From an uncultured Clostridiaceae bacterium (GTDB lineage: Bacteria > Bacillota > Clostridia > Clostridiales > Oxobacteraceae): DNA of 21,696 nucleotides. The stretch is taken from the NCBI GenBank assembly GCA_937900065.1, contig CALCDS010000079.1:1-21696 (forward strand), written 5' to 3'. Of the stretch, positions 14,380 to 21,696 are shown piece by piece (position 1 is the first letter of the stretch; each line of letters opens with the position of its first letter). The notes beneath the pieces are model-generated. The model was given only the letters and a program-made list of their open reading frames with translations. It searched no databases and was not told the DNA's origin. The position numbers were made by a program, and so were the translations under genes.

Positions 14380-15531
14380 CTACAAGTCAAGTATTTTTAT
14401 CATATTATAAAATATTTTAACAGCCTTTAGCAATATTTCTTCATTAAAATTAAATTGAGGGCTGTGGAGAGGATGTACAAATCCCAATCTCTCGTTTCGG
14501 CTTCCAAGCAAAAACATGATTTCAGGCGCCACATCTCTGTAAAATGAAAAATCCTCTGCAATCATGAGTGGTTTTATCTCATCTACGCCATCTTTGCCTG
14601 CAGCCTGCATCAAAACATTAAATAGATTTTTATCATTATAGACTTCAGGATACATATCTCTTATTTCAGCATCTATTCGGCTTCCTGTTGATAAGCTTAG
14701 TCCCTTGCAGATTCTATTAATATTGTTTTTCATGATTTCATATGTCTGCTTGCTGAAAGCTCTCATAGTGCCTTCCAATGTTACACTGCCAGATATCATA
14801 TTCCTGACTTCTCCACCATATATCTTTCCAAATGTGATAACTGCATTTTCTCTCGGATCAATCCTTCTTGTGATAATCGTTTGGATTGCTTGTATGAGTT
14901 CCGAAGATATGACCACTGAATCTATACCAATGTGCGGCAGAGCACCATGACATGGTTTACCAATTATATGGATATCTATCTCACCATTTCTGGCTGTAAT
15001 CGGTCCGCTGCAGCAGCCTATCCTTCCCTCTTCAAGTTCAGGAAATATGTGCATTCCCAAAAAAGCTTTTATGTTGAACTTATCAAGCACGCCGCTTTCT
15101 ACAATCGGCTTTGCACCTCCAGGCCCTTCTTCTGCAGGCTGGAAAATAAGCACTACATTATTTTTAAGCAAATCACCTGAAGATATGGCTTTAGCTAGTC
15201 CCATTGCTGCAGCCATATGTCCATCATGACCGCATGCATGCATCAAACCGTGATTTTTCGAACTGTAATCGGCTCCTGTCTGTTCATTTATTTCAAGGCA
15301 ATCTATATCAGCTCTCACAGCTATTGATTCAGAACCAACCCTGCCTTTTATAAAACCTATTACACCGGTTTTGCACGGGCCTTCAATCACTTTGATTCCA
15401 AGATTTTTCAGGTAACTTGCTATATATTTCGATGTGTTATATTCAAAAAGCCCCTTTTCAGGATGCATATGCAGATATCTTCTTATTTCTACAATATGAT
15501 AAAGAAGTTCTTTATCATTTATTTTTATCAT
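14380..15531 (-). CDS. M20 amidohydrolase, candidate N-acetyldiaminopimelate deacetylase
   Basis: 383-residue metallopeptidase-fold amidohydrolase. The metal site shows MHACGHDGH (97-105, ligands Cys100 and His102), QPAEEGPGGA (131-140, general base and ligand Glu134/135) and GMHIFPELEEG. HSPQFNFNEE is near the C-terminus. The stretch EEGPGGAKPIVESGVL is much closer to B. subtilis DapL (YkuR, EEGPGGAEPMLESDVL as I recall it) than to hippurate hydrolases. That fits with dapH and patA nearby on the other strand. Deacetylating N-acetyl-LL-DAP is therefore my preferred role, with a general N-acyl-amino-acid hydrolase as the alternative. The start at 15531 is marked by AGAAGGG, though spaced closely. 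Its stop is 212 nt from oppA. Confidence 0.8.
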   Translation of the reverse strand: MIKINDKELLYHIVEIRRYLHMHPEKGLFEYNTSKYIASYLKNLGIKVIEGPCKTGVIGFIKGRVGSESIAVRADIDCLEINEQTGADYSSKNHGLMHACGHDGHMAAAMGLAKAISSGDLLKNNVVLIFQPAEEGPGGAKPIVESGVLDKFNIKAFLGMHIFPELEEGRIGCCSGPITARNGEIDIHIIGKPCHGALPHIGIDSVVISSELIQAIQTIITRRIDPRENAVITFGKIYGGEVRNMISGSVTLEGTMRAFSKQTYEIMKNNINRICKGLSLSTGSRIDAEIRDMYPEVYNDKNLFNVLMQAAGKDGVDEIKPLMIAEDFSFYRDVAPEIMFLLGSRNERLGFVHPLHSPQFNFNEEILLKAVKIFYNMIKILDL

Positions 15532-15637
15532 TTCCCTTCTATAAGTACAAGTTAAAAGCCTTTGCTTAACTTTAAAATGCAATAAATATACGCAATAATG
15601 AATTCTTATTAAAATCAACAAAATTTATTATTACTAA

Positions 15638-15665
15638 TATTAGCACACAGTATATGCAGTGTCAA
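15638..15665 (-). promoter_or_regulatory. Promoter of the M20 amidohydrolase gene
   Basis: A TTGAC -35 core (15665-15661) and TAATAT (15643-15638) on the minus strand are 16-17 nt apart. The leader would be about 100 nt and AT-rich, without an obvious riboswitch. Confidence 0.65.
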
Positions 15666-15950
15666 ACAAATAAAATAAAATCTCTAATAGTAATATTTTA
15701 ACTAATATTCTGAATAATGGCGTACTAAAATCCTCACTCTCAAATTAAGAATTGAAATATGCAGTATCATTTTATCAAGTTATTTTGAAATCACTTTATT
15801 TATTTTGCTAATACAAATGTATTTTACAGGCATACATATACTCTTCTGCATTCTTATAAGTTTCTTGCCAGATTGCTCCAAAATTGATATATTAATAGTG
15901 AGCAAATTGTTATCACAAAATTATCATAAAGTAATCATATTCTTAGCGTA
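15666..15950. other. Intergenic region between divergent genes, no recognised element
   Basis: About 285 very AT-rich bases separate the promoters of the leftward M20 gene and the rightward DeoR-type gene. I found no ORF with a ribosome binding site, no terminator and no riboswitch. GATTGCTCCAAAATTGAT (15871-15888) vaguely resembles a family 1 arm but has no partner. The region probably holds only upstream promoter sequences and possible operators of the DeoR-type regulator. Confidence 0.5.
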
Positions 15951-15953
15951 AAC

Positions 15954-15962
15954 TGGTATAAT
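15954..15962 (+). promoter_or_regulatory. Extended -10 promoter of the DeoR-type gene
   Basis: TGGTATAAT is a TG-N extended -10 with a consensus hexamer. No good -35 is seen, which extended -10 promoters tolerate. Transcription would begin near 15969, just before the ribosome binding site AGGGAGGG. Confidence 0.6.
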
Positions 15963-15986
15963 GATTATGAAGGGAGGGAAAAAGCT

Positions 15987-16760
15987 ATGCTAAATGAAGA
16001 ACGAAAGATGAAAATCATTGAGATGATAGATAAAGAAGGCATCGTACAAATACAGGATCTCACCAAGGCATTCCGGGTATCCATATATACTATAAGAAGG
16101 GATTTGTCCGATTTAGAAAAGAAAGGGCTGTTAAGGAGGACCCATGGAGGAGCAGTAAGGATCGAAAAATCAGCATGGCTTCCCACCATAGAGGAAGGCA
16201 AGAAAGAAGCAGTTGCCGAAAAAAAGGCTATAGCCTTGAAAGCTTCTAAATATATAGAAGGAGGCGATTGCATATTCATGATGGGAAGCACTATAACCGA
16301 CATGATAACACCTAATATTTCCGGGAAAAAGATCACGGTCGTGACTAATTCACTCGATGTGGGAAGTGCATTAAGTCAATATGAAAACATCGAAACCATA
16401 ATTATCGGGGGCAGAGTAAAAAATTACAAAGGCAATATATTAGGAAGCAAAGCTGTTGATGAAATAAACGGCTATCATTTCGACAAGGCATTGATACCAT
16501 GCGGCGGCGTACAATTTAAGGCTGGAGTCACGACTTCTACAATCGACAGCTCGGATTTTACAAGGGCCGTAATAAACGTCACGAGGGAAAATATATTGAT
16601 AGCCGACTATAGAAAGATAGGGAGAGTAACTTTTTCCAAGATATGCGATGTATCCCGTTTAAGCAGGATAATAACCGACGACAAAGCCGACACTTACGAG
16701 CTGGATCAGATATCGAAGAAGAATGTAGCTGTAGATATTGCAATTATTGATTCTCCTTGA
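15987..16760 (+). CDS. DeoR/GlpR family transcriptional regulator
   Basis: 257 residues. The N-terminal winged helix-turn-helix (about 6-57) includes VSIYTIRRDLSDLEKKGLLRRTHGGAV, given here in outline, which is typical of DeoR repressors. The C-terminal DeoRC sensor domain normally binds a phosphosugar. Here the usual DSGTT loop is replaced by MMGSTIT (98-104), losing the conserved Asp, while TNSLDV, GGRVK and ADYRKIG (205-212, Lys210) are kept. The ligand may therefore differ. AGGGAGGG precedes the ATG. It lies directly upstream of asd-dapA-dapB-patA-dapH on the same strand, with a promoter at its stop codon. It could control that operon or the divergent M20 gene, but no operator was identified. 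Confidence 0.88.
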   Translation: MLNEERKMKIIEMIDKEGIVQIQDLTKAFRVSIYTIRRDLSDLEKKGLLRRTHGGAVRIEKSAWLPTIEEGKKEAVAEKKAIALKASKYIEGGDCIFMMGSTITDMITPNISGKKITVVTNSLDVGSALSQYENIETIIIGGRVKNYKGNILGSKAVDEINGYHFDKALIPCGGVQFKAGVTTSTIDSSDFTRAVINVTRENILIADYRKIGRVTFSKICDVSRLSRIITDDKADTYELDQISKKNVAVDIAIIDSP

Positions 16761-16785
16761 CATTTGTATTAAAATAATATATTTT
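16757..16785 (+). promoter_or_regulatory. Candidate promoter of the DAP operon
   Basis: TTGACA (16757-16762) overlaps the stop codon of the DeoR-type gene. TATTTT (16780-16785) follows 17 nt later. A leader of about 80 nt results. That is too short for a lysine riboswitch, and none of its motifs is seen. A TATAAT at 16853-16858 is too close to the ribosome binding site to be useful. Confidence 0.55.
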
Positions 16786-16798
16786 TGATTAAATAAAG

Positions 16799-16849
16799 AT
16801 GAAGAAAGCAAACGATTTTTTGAGATTGAGTCCAAAGTTTGAATCATAA
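16799..16849 (+). other. Possible 16-codon leader ORF before asd
   Basis: ATG to TAA encodes MKKANDFLRLSPKFES within the predicted asd leader, ending 22 nt before the asd start codon. The sequence before its ATG has no good Shine-Dalgarno. There is no run of lysine codons, so a classic lysine attenuator is unlikely. Listed because it fits the leader exactly, with low confidence. Confidence 0.2.
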
Positions 16850-16871
16850 CCCTATAATAGGAGGAGAAAAA

Positions 16872-17864
16872 ATGAAGAAATTTAATGTAGCTGTGGCGGG
16901 CGCTACAGGCATGGTTGGAAGAAAAATGCTTGAAGTGCTCCATGAAAGAAACTTTCCGGTAAATAATATTTATGCATTTGCATCCTATAGGTCGGCAGGC
17001 AATAAGATAAAATATGGAGATAAAGAACTGACCGTAGAAGAACTGACTGAAAGATCATTTGACCGCAAAATAGATATAGCCCTGTTTTCAGCAGGAGCTT
17101 CAACCAGTTTAAAATTTGCACCGATCGCGGCCCGGAAGGGAACAATAGTCATCGACAACAGCAGCGCCTGGAGAATGGATAAGTTGGCTCCGCTTGTTGT
17201 TCCTGAAGTCAATCCCGAAGACGTCAAGTGGAACAAGGGCATAATAGCCAACCCAAACTGCTCTACCATACAGGCGGTCGTAGCTTTAAAGCCTCTTAAC
17301 GACAAATATAAAATCAAAAGGATTGTATATTCAACTTACCAGTCGGTATCAGGTGCCGGTATGGGAGGATACATGGATTTGGAAAACGGATATAAGGGGG
17401 AACCCCCTAAAAAATTCGTGCACCCTATTGCAGGAAATTGCCTTCCCCATATCGATTCATTTCTCCCTGATGGATATACCAAAGAAGAGATGAAAATGGT
17501 AAACGAAACAAGAAAGATACTGCATGACGAAAGCCTCAGGATAACCGCCACCACGGTCAGAGTGCCTGTGTTCTACAGCCACAGTGAATCAATAAATGTG
17601 GAATTTGAAAAAGATTTTGATATCGATGAGCTTAGGGATTTGCTTTCAAATAGTCCTGGAGTCGTCGTGCAGGATGACCCGGAAAAGAACGAATATCCCA
17701 TGCCCATATATGCTGCAGGCAAGGATGAAGTATTCGTGGGAAGAATCAGAAGGGATAACAGCGTAAACTCGGGTATAAACATATGGGTAGTTGCAGATAA
17801 CATAAGAAAAGGCGCTGCAACGAATGCAGTGCAGATAGCTGAAATTTTAATCAAAAATAAATAA
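16872..17864 (+). CDS. asd: Aspartate-semialdehyde dehydrogenase
   Basis: 330 residues. Reduces aspartyl phosphate to aspartate semialdehyde with NADPH, the branch point to DAP/lysine and threonine/methionine. The NADP-binding loop is GATGMVG (10-16), the catalytic Cys130 lies in NPNCST, and Arg230 and His237 occupy the substrate/catalytic positions in VRVPVFYSHSES. AGGAGG stands 7 nt before the ATG at 16872; an in-frame ATG 33 nt upstream precedes this site and would add unrelated residues. It is the first gene of the DAP operon, 18 nt before dapA. Confidence 0.96.
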   Translation: MKKFNVAVAGATGMVGRKMLEVLHERNFPVNNIYAFASYRSAGNKIKYGDKELTVEELTERSFDRKIDIALFSAGASTSLKFAPIAARKGTIVIDNSSAWRMDKLAPLVVPEVNPEDVKWNKGIIANPNCSTIQAVVALKPLNDKYKIKRIVYSTYQSVSGAGMGGYMDLENGYKGEPPKKFVHPIAGNCLPHIDSFLPDGYTKEEMKMVNETRKILHDESLRITATTVRVPVFYSHSESINVEFEKDFDIDELRDLLSNSPGVVVQDDPEKNEYPMPIYAAGKDEVFVGRIRRDNSVNSGINIWVVADNIRKGAATNAVQIAEILIKNK

Positions 17865-17882
17865 ATGGAAGGGATGATTTAG

Positions 17883-18770
17883 ATGAGTCTTTTTACAGGA
17901 TCGGGCGTAGCCATCATAACACCTTTTACAAAGGATGGAATCGATTTTAAGAAGTTGGAAGAACTCCTTGAATGGCATGTAAAGGAAGGAACCGATGCGG
18001 TTATCATCTGCGGTACAACCGGAGAGTCCTCCACCATGAGCATAGATGAAAGAAAAGAAGCCATAAAATTTACTGTTGAAGTAATAAACAAAAGAATACC
18101 CGTCATAGCCGGGACCGGCTCCAACAACACAAAACAGGCTATTGAGATGAGCAAATGGGCGGATGAAGCCGGAGCAGACGGGCTCCTTGTAATAACTCCA
18201 TATTACAATAAGACAACACAGAGGGGATTGATAGAGCATTTCAAGGCGATCGCAAGAGAAGTCAAAAAACCTATTATAATATACAATGTGCCTTCACGCA
18301 CAGGACTCAATATACTTCCCGAAACATTGTATGAACTCTCAAAGGTTCCGAACATTTCCGGAGTAAAAGAAGCCAGCAGCGATATAGTCCAGATAACCAA
18401 AGTTGCCCAGCTTTGCAGGGATAAGCTGGACATATATTCCGGAAACGATGACCAGGTAGTCCCCATACTTTCAGTGGGAGGCAAAGGCGTAATCTCAGTT
18501 GTTGCAAATATACTTCCCAAGGATACCCATAACATGGTAGCCAAGTTCTTTAAAGGAGATTTGAAAGGTTCGCTAAAGCTTCAGCTTGATATGTTCCCTT
18601 TGGTAAAAGCACTGTTTATCGAGACAAATCCAATACCCATCAAGGAAGCAATGAACCTTATGGGAATGAATGTCGGCATATTAAGGCTTCCCCTGGTAAA
18701 TATGTCAGAGAAGAATTTGAATATATTAAAGACGGAAATGGTATCTTACGGAATCAATATACGGGAGTGA
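17883..18770 (+). CDS. dapA: 4-hydroxy-tetrahydrodipicolinate synthase
   Basis: 295-residue TIM-barrel aldolase that condenses pyruvate with aspartate semialdehyde. The Schiff-base lysine is Lys162 in GVKEASSD. The proton-relay residues are Thr45/46 in CGTTGE, Tyr108 in TPYYNK and Tyr134 in YNVPSRTG, with Arg139 for the substrate carboxylate. AAGGG precedes the ATG. It ends 4 nt before dapB. Confidence 0.97.
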   Translation: MSLFTGSGVAIITPFTKDGIDFKKLEELLEWHVKEGTDAVIICGTTGESSTMSIDERKEAIKFTVEVINKRIPVIAGTGSNNTKQAIEMSKWADEAGADGLLVITPYYNKTTQRGLIEHFKAIAREVKKPIIIYNVPSRTGLNILPETLYELSKVPNISGVKEASSDIVQITKVAQLCRDKLDIYSGNDDQVVPILSVGGKGVISVVANILPKDTHNMVAKFFKGDLKGSLKLQLDMFPLVKALFIETNPIPIKEAMNLMGMNVGILRLPLVNMSEKNLNILKTEMVSYGINIRE

Positions 18771-18774
18771 TAGC

Positions 18775-19542
18775 ATGATGAATATACTGTTAAACGGCTG
18801 CAACGGAAGGATGGGCCGGGTTATCACAAATCTTGCAAAGGATGATGGCGATATTAAAATCGCCGCAGGAGTGGACACTATGCCAGGCAAGCAAAAAAAT
18901 GATTATCCGACATACGGCACGCTTGATGATGTCAAAGAAAGCATTGACGTGATTGTTGACTTTTCAAATATAAAAGGACTGCCTTTGCTGCTAAAATATG
19001 GAGTTTCAAAAAGCATCCCGATAGTGATCTGTACCACGGGCCAGTCGGCAAAAGACAGGGAAATGATAGAATCCGCGTCAACAGAGATACCCGTGCTCAC
19101 ATCAGCCAATATGTCAATAGGCGTAAACCTTATACTCGGCCTTGTAAAGGAGGCTGCCAAAGCGCTTGAAGGCTCATTTGACATAGAAATAATCGAGAAG
19201 CATCACAACCAGAAAGTCGATTCTCCAAGCGGCACCGCACTTGCAATTGCGGATTCTATCAACAGCGTATTGAGCTCTCCCAAAAAGTATGTATACGGCC
19301 GCCACTGTAAAAATGATAAAAGAACTGACAACGAGATAGGCATACATGCAATAAGGGGTGGAAGCATTGTAGGAGACCATAGCGTAATATTTGCAGGGCA
19401 GGGCGAAGTTATCGAAATAAGCCATTCTGCAATTTCAAGGGATGTGTTCGGCATTGGGGCTTTGGCGGCCGCCAGGTTCATATGCGGCAAAAAGCCCGGG
19501 CTTTACAGCATGGATAATGTAATAAAACAAACTAGCAAATAA
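18775..19542 (+). CDS. dapB: 4-hydroxy-tetrahydrodipicolinate reductase
   Basis: 255 residues. Reduces the DapA product to tetrahydrodipicolinate with NAD(P)H. The nucleotide loop is GCNGRMG (8-14). The catalytic region EKHHNQKVDSPSGTAL holds His143/144 and Lys147. The start is the first of two adjacent ATGs, with GGGAG 7 nt upstream, inside the end of dapA. Coupling to dapA is likely. In spore formers the same intermediate feeds dipicolinate synthesis. Confidence 0.97.
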   Translation: MMNILLNGCNGRMGRVITNLAKDDGDIKIAAGVDTMPGKQKNDYPTYGTLDDVKESIDVIVDFSNIKGLPLLLKYGVSKSIPIVICTTGQSAKDREMIESASTEIPVLTSANMSIGVNLILGLVKEAAKALEGSFDIEIIEKHHNQKVDSPSGTALAIADSINSVLSSPKKYVYGRHCKNDKRTDNEIGIHAIRGGSIVGDHSVIFAGQGEVIEISHSAISRDVFGIGALAAARFICGKKPGLYSMDNVIKQTSK

Positions 19543-19553
19543 AGGAGGATATT

Positions 19554-20717
19554 ATGGATATAGAAAATATGATATCTTCAAAGGTTAAATCTATTAAGCC
19601 GTCACTAATAAGAAAATTTTTAAACCTGGCTCCGAAAGTTCCGGGAGCGATTTCCTTAACCATAGGTCAGCCTGATTTTAATACTCCCGAAAATATAAAG
19701 GAAGCAGGAATAAATGCAATAAAAAGCAACCATACCACATACACGCATAACCAGGGCTATATAGAATTCAGAAGAGAAATATCGGATCATATGAAAAGAC
19801 TATATGGGCTTGAATATGATCCTGAAGATGAGATAATGGCAACAGCCGGTTCAGGCCAGGCAATAGATATTTCCATAAGGACCTTAATCGAGGACGGAGA
19901 TGAAGTATTGATCCCGTCGCCGGGTTACCCGGCATATGAAGCCTGTACCACAATGGCAGGCGGAAAACCCGTTTTAGTGCCTGTTTATATGGAGGATGGC
20001 TTCAAATTAAAAGCTCATAATTTAGAAAAATATATAACCCCTAGAACCAAAGTTTTGATACTGTCATATCCATGCAATCCTACCGGAGCCACAATGGATA
20101 AAGACGATCTATATGAGATTTCAAAATCAGTTATAAAAAATAATCTTATCGTCATATCTGATGAGGTATACAGCCAGATGACATATGGAAAAAGGCATGT
20201 ATCAATCGCATCGCTTGACGGTATGAAGGATAGGACAGTGCTTATAAACGGATTTTCAAAAGCATACTCTATGACAGGCTGGAGGCTCGGCTATGTTGCC
20301 GCTCCCAAAGATATTATAGATTATATCGTGAAAGCTCATCAGTTCAGCGTAACCTGCGCCCCGTCGATAAGCCAGTGCGCAGGTATCGAGGCCTTGCTCC
20401 ACGGAGATGAGGGTGTAGGGAGGATGGTGGAGGAGTACGACAGGCGAAGGCTGTACTGTTTTGAAAGGATAAGCAAAATGTCGCTTCCATGCTTTAAGCC
20501 GACCGGAGCATTCTATCTTTTCCCGGATATCGAAAAATACGGAATGTCTTCAAATGAATTCTGCACAAAGCTACTTTTTGACGGCAAACTTGCAGTGGTA
20601 CCGGGTTTGGCATTTGGGAAGTTTGGAGAAGGCCATATCAGGATATCATATGCCTACTCAATGGAAACATTAAAGGAAGGTTTAAACAGGCTTGAAAGTT
20701 TTCTTCATACATTATGA
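19554..20717 (+). CDS. patA: Aminotransferase, probable N-acetyl-LL-diaminopimelate aminotransferase
   Basis: 387-residue fold-type I PLP enzyme. The PLP lysine is Lys236 in GFSKAYSMTGWRLGY. Asn175 (YPCNPTG), Asp203 and Tyr206 (ISDEVYSQ) hold the cofactor. SLTIGQPDFNTP (34-45), PSISQCAGIEA and PTGAFYLFPDIEKYGMSS closely resemble B. subtilis PatA. Placed between dapB and dapH, the best role is transamination of N-acetyl-2-amino-6-oxopimelate with glutamate. AGGAGG lies 5 nt before the ATG. A broader aromatic or aspartate aminotransferase activity cannot be excluded from sequence. Confidence 0.88.
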   Translation: MDIENMISSKVKSIKPSLIRKFLNLAPKVPGAISLTIGQPDFNTPENIKEAGINAIKSNHTTYTHNQGYIEFRREISDHMKRLYGLEYDPEDEIMATAGSGQAIDISIRTLIEDGDEVLIPSPGYPAYEACTTMAGGKPVLVPVYMEDGFKLKAHNLEKYITPRTKVLILSYPCNPTGATMDKDDLYEISKSVIKNNLIVISDEVYSQMTYGKRHVSIASLDGMKDRTVLINGFSKAYSMTGWRLGYVAAPKDIIDYIVKAHQFSVTCAPSISQCAGIEALLHGDEGVGRMVEEYDRRRLYCFERISKMSLPCFKPTGAFYLFPDIEKYGMSSNEFCTKLLFDGKLAVVPGLAFGKFGEGHIRISYAYSMETLKEGLNRLESFLHTL

Positions 20718-20745
20718 AACCTCAGCTTTAAAAGGAGATAAAACC

Positions 20746-21477
20746 ATGGACAACAATTTTAGTAAGGAACAATATGATTTGACAAATCCTTATGAAATAG
20801 CTCGGTATATAAAGGAAGCCAAAAAAGCAACCCCTGTCAAGGTCTATATAGATGGCGAGCTGAAGGATAAAAATTTTAAAGACATAGATGTTTATGGAAC
20901 CGGCTCATTTTGGGTCGTGTTTGGAGAATATGACAAAGTGCTCGATTTTATAAATTCAAACCGCGATTCTATAAAAAAATACCGAGTTGAAAATGACAGA
21001 CGCAATTCAGCAATACCCCTTCTTGACATTAAAAATATCGATGCCAGGATTGAGCCCGGCGCCATAATAAGGGACAAAGTAAAAATAGGAAAAAATGCCG
21101 TAATAATGATGGGAGCCGTCATAAATATAGGCGCTGAAATAGGAGACGGCACAATGGTCGATATGAATTCCGTCGTAGGAGCAAGGGGCAAACTTGGAAA
21201 GAATGTGCATCTCGGCGCAGGCGCAGTTGTGGCAGGCGTGCTTGAACCCCCAAGCCGCGAGCCTGTCATTGTCGAGGACAATGTGCTTATAGGCGCCAAT
21301 GCTGTGATACTCGAAGGCGTAAGAGTCAAAGAAGGCGCGGTAATCGCGGCCGGAGCCATTGTGACCAAAGATGTCGAGCCCCACACCGTAGTCGCAGGAG
21401 CACCTGCAAAACCCGTGAAACTTGTGGATGATACCACCAGGGAAAAAACTAAATTGCTGGATGATTTAAGAAAATAG
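20746..21477 (+). CDS. dapH: Tetrahydrodipicolinate N-acetyltransferase
   Basis: 243 residues, often annotated dapD. A 95-residue N-terminal domain ends in VENDRRNSAIPLLD, a signature also in B. subtilis DapH (YkuQ). A left-handed beta helix of hexapeptide repeats follows (about 100-220; for example GKNAVIMMGAVINIG and GANAVILEGVRV). It transfers acetyl from acetyl-CoA to tetrahydrodipicolinate, the committed step of the acetylase branch, and such enzymes are trimers. The ATG at 20746 is chosen because AGGAG precedes it by 8 nt. A longer frame starting inside patA lacks this site. It is the last gene of the operon, 28 nt after patA. Confidence 0.95.
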   Translation: MDNNFSKEQYDLTNPYEIARYIKEAKKATPVKVYIDGELKDKNFKDIDVYGTGSFWVVFGEYDKVLDFINSNRDSIKKYRVENDRRNSAIPLLDIKNIDARIEPGAIIRDKVKIGKNAVIMMGAVINIGAEIGDGTMVDMNSVVGARGKLGKNVHLGAGAVVAGVLEPPSREPVIVEDNVLIGANAVILEGVRVKEGAVIAAGAIVTKDVEPHTVVAGAPAKPVKLVDDTTREKTKLLDDLRK

Positions 21478-21487
21478 AATTTATACT

Positions 21488-21498
21488 AAGACAAACTA
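21488..21498. repeat. Family 2 left-arm fragment
   Basis: AAGACAAACTA matches the left arm of the family 2 unit at 5683-5693. The rest of the unit is missing and family 1 copy 3 begins 7 bp later. Confidence 0.4.
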
Positions 21499-21505
21499 AA
21501 CAATG

Positions 21506-21696
21506 TTGATTTTTTGAGCAATCCAAGTGAGCTGAGATACACTTTTGCTAAGTTCTTGGCGAAATTGCCGAAGCGAATCCTAGAACTTTTGCTTGTCTGA
21601 GCGGTAGCGAGTTTGCAAAAGTTCTTGATAAGCAAGGCAAACTCGCCTTAGAACTTAAAAAGCGTGAACGGGCGAACAAGGATGCTCAAAAATCAA
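21506..21696. repeat. Family 1 palindromic repeat, copy 3, with nested insertion
   Basis: TTGATTTTTTGAGCAATCC (21506-21524) and GGATGCTCAAAAATCAA (21680-21696) are the family arms, in the opposite orientation to copies 1 and 2. Between them lie 155 bp instead of 9-13. This interior holds two hairpins of the same design, AAGTTCT...AGAACTT at 21550-21588 and 21619-21656, 69 bp apart, plus GCAAAAGTTCT (21615-21625) inverted against AGAACTTTTGC (21582-21592). No ORF is seen. The element ends exactly at the window edge, so its full extent is unknown. Confidence 0.75.

Noticed and set aside
15871..15905. GATTGCTCCAAAATTGAT, resembling a family 1 arm
   Set aside because: There is no matching inverted arm at a suitable distance; only a 6-bp TTGCTC/GAGCAA pairing. 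Not counted as a copy.
16853..16858. TATAAT just before asd
   Set aside because: It touches the AGGAGG ribosome binding site, so a transcript from it would begin in or after that site.
16761..16871. Lysine riboswitch before asd
   Set aside because: The leader is only about 80-110 nt and I see none of the conserved lysine-riboswitch segments.
20692..20745. Upstream in-frame extension of dapH starting inside patA
   Set aside because: The extension has no ribosome binding site, while AGGAG precedes the ATG at 20746, and family members begin near there.

Overview
The window looks like a chromosomal segment of an AT-rich, spore-forming, Gram-positive anaerobe of the Clostridia. The evidence is a T-box leader on thrS, a ytxC homologue beside thrS, an alpha/beta-type spore DNA-binding protein, strong AGGAGG-type ribosome binding sites with some GTG and TTG starts, and B. 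subtilis-like diaminopimelate (DAP) genes of the acetylase pathway. I see no phage, transposase, plasmid or CRISPR machinery. Most genes are housekeeping; the less ordinary material lies between genes.

Layout. Bases 1-330 (minus strand): a promoter and an attenuator-like leader pointing out of the window, probably the L20-type leader of infC. 330-2585: thrS with a complete threonine T-box leader and promoter. 2586-4435: ytxC and a DUF6873-like gene. 4502-5082: a five-gene tRNA operon (Val-Asp-Phe-Gly-Cys) with promoter and terminator. 5291-5650 (plus): a small membrane protein. 5651-5830: tandem palindromic repeats. 5909-7853 (minus): a cold-shock protein with a long structured leader, a YqeM-like methyltransferase and a sirtuin. 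8082-8369: a divergent spore protein gene with a sigma-G-like promoter. 8523-14167 (minus): an oppABCDF oligopeptide transporter operon. 14380-15531 (minus): an M20 amidohydrolase resembling N-acetyl-DAP deacetylase. 15987-21477 (plus): a DeoR-family regulator, then asd-dapA-dapB-patA-dapH. 21478-21696: a compound palindromic repeat that reaches the window edge.

How the genes fit together. asd, dapA and dapB make aspartate semialdehyde and tetrahydrodipicolinate. dapH, patA and the divergent M20 enzyme would carry out acetylation, transamination and deacetylation. Together these give LL-DAP for lysine and cell wall, and dipicolinate for spores branches from the same intermediates. Only lysC, dapF and lysA would be needed from elsewhere. 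Opp imports peptides and is transcribed in the same direction as the M20 enzyme.

The least explained features are two families of dispersed palindromic repeats. Family 1 (arms TTGATTTTTTGAGCATCC and GGATTGCTCAAAAAATCAA) has three copies, one carrying a nested insertion of further hairpins. Family 2 (arms AGACAAACTAC and GTAGTTTGTCT) has tandem and partial copies. Also notable are the cold-shock leader, which has no normal ribosome binding site at the start codon, and an atypical DeoR sensor domain ahead of the DAP operon.
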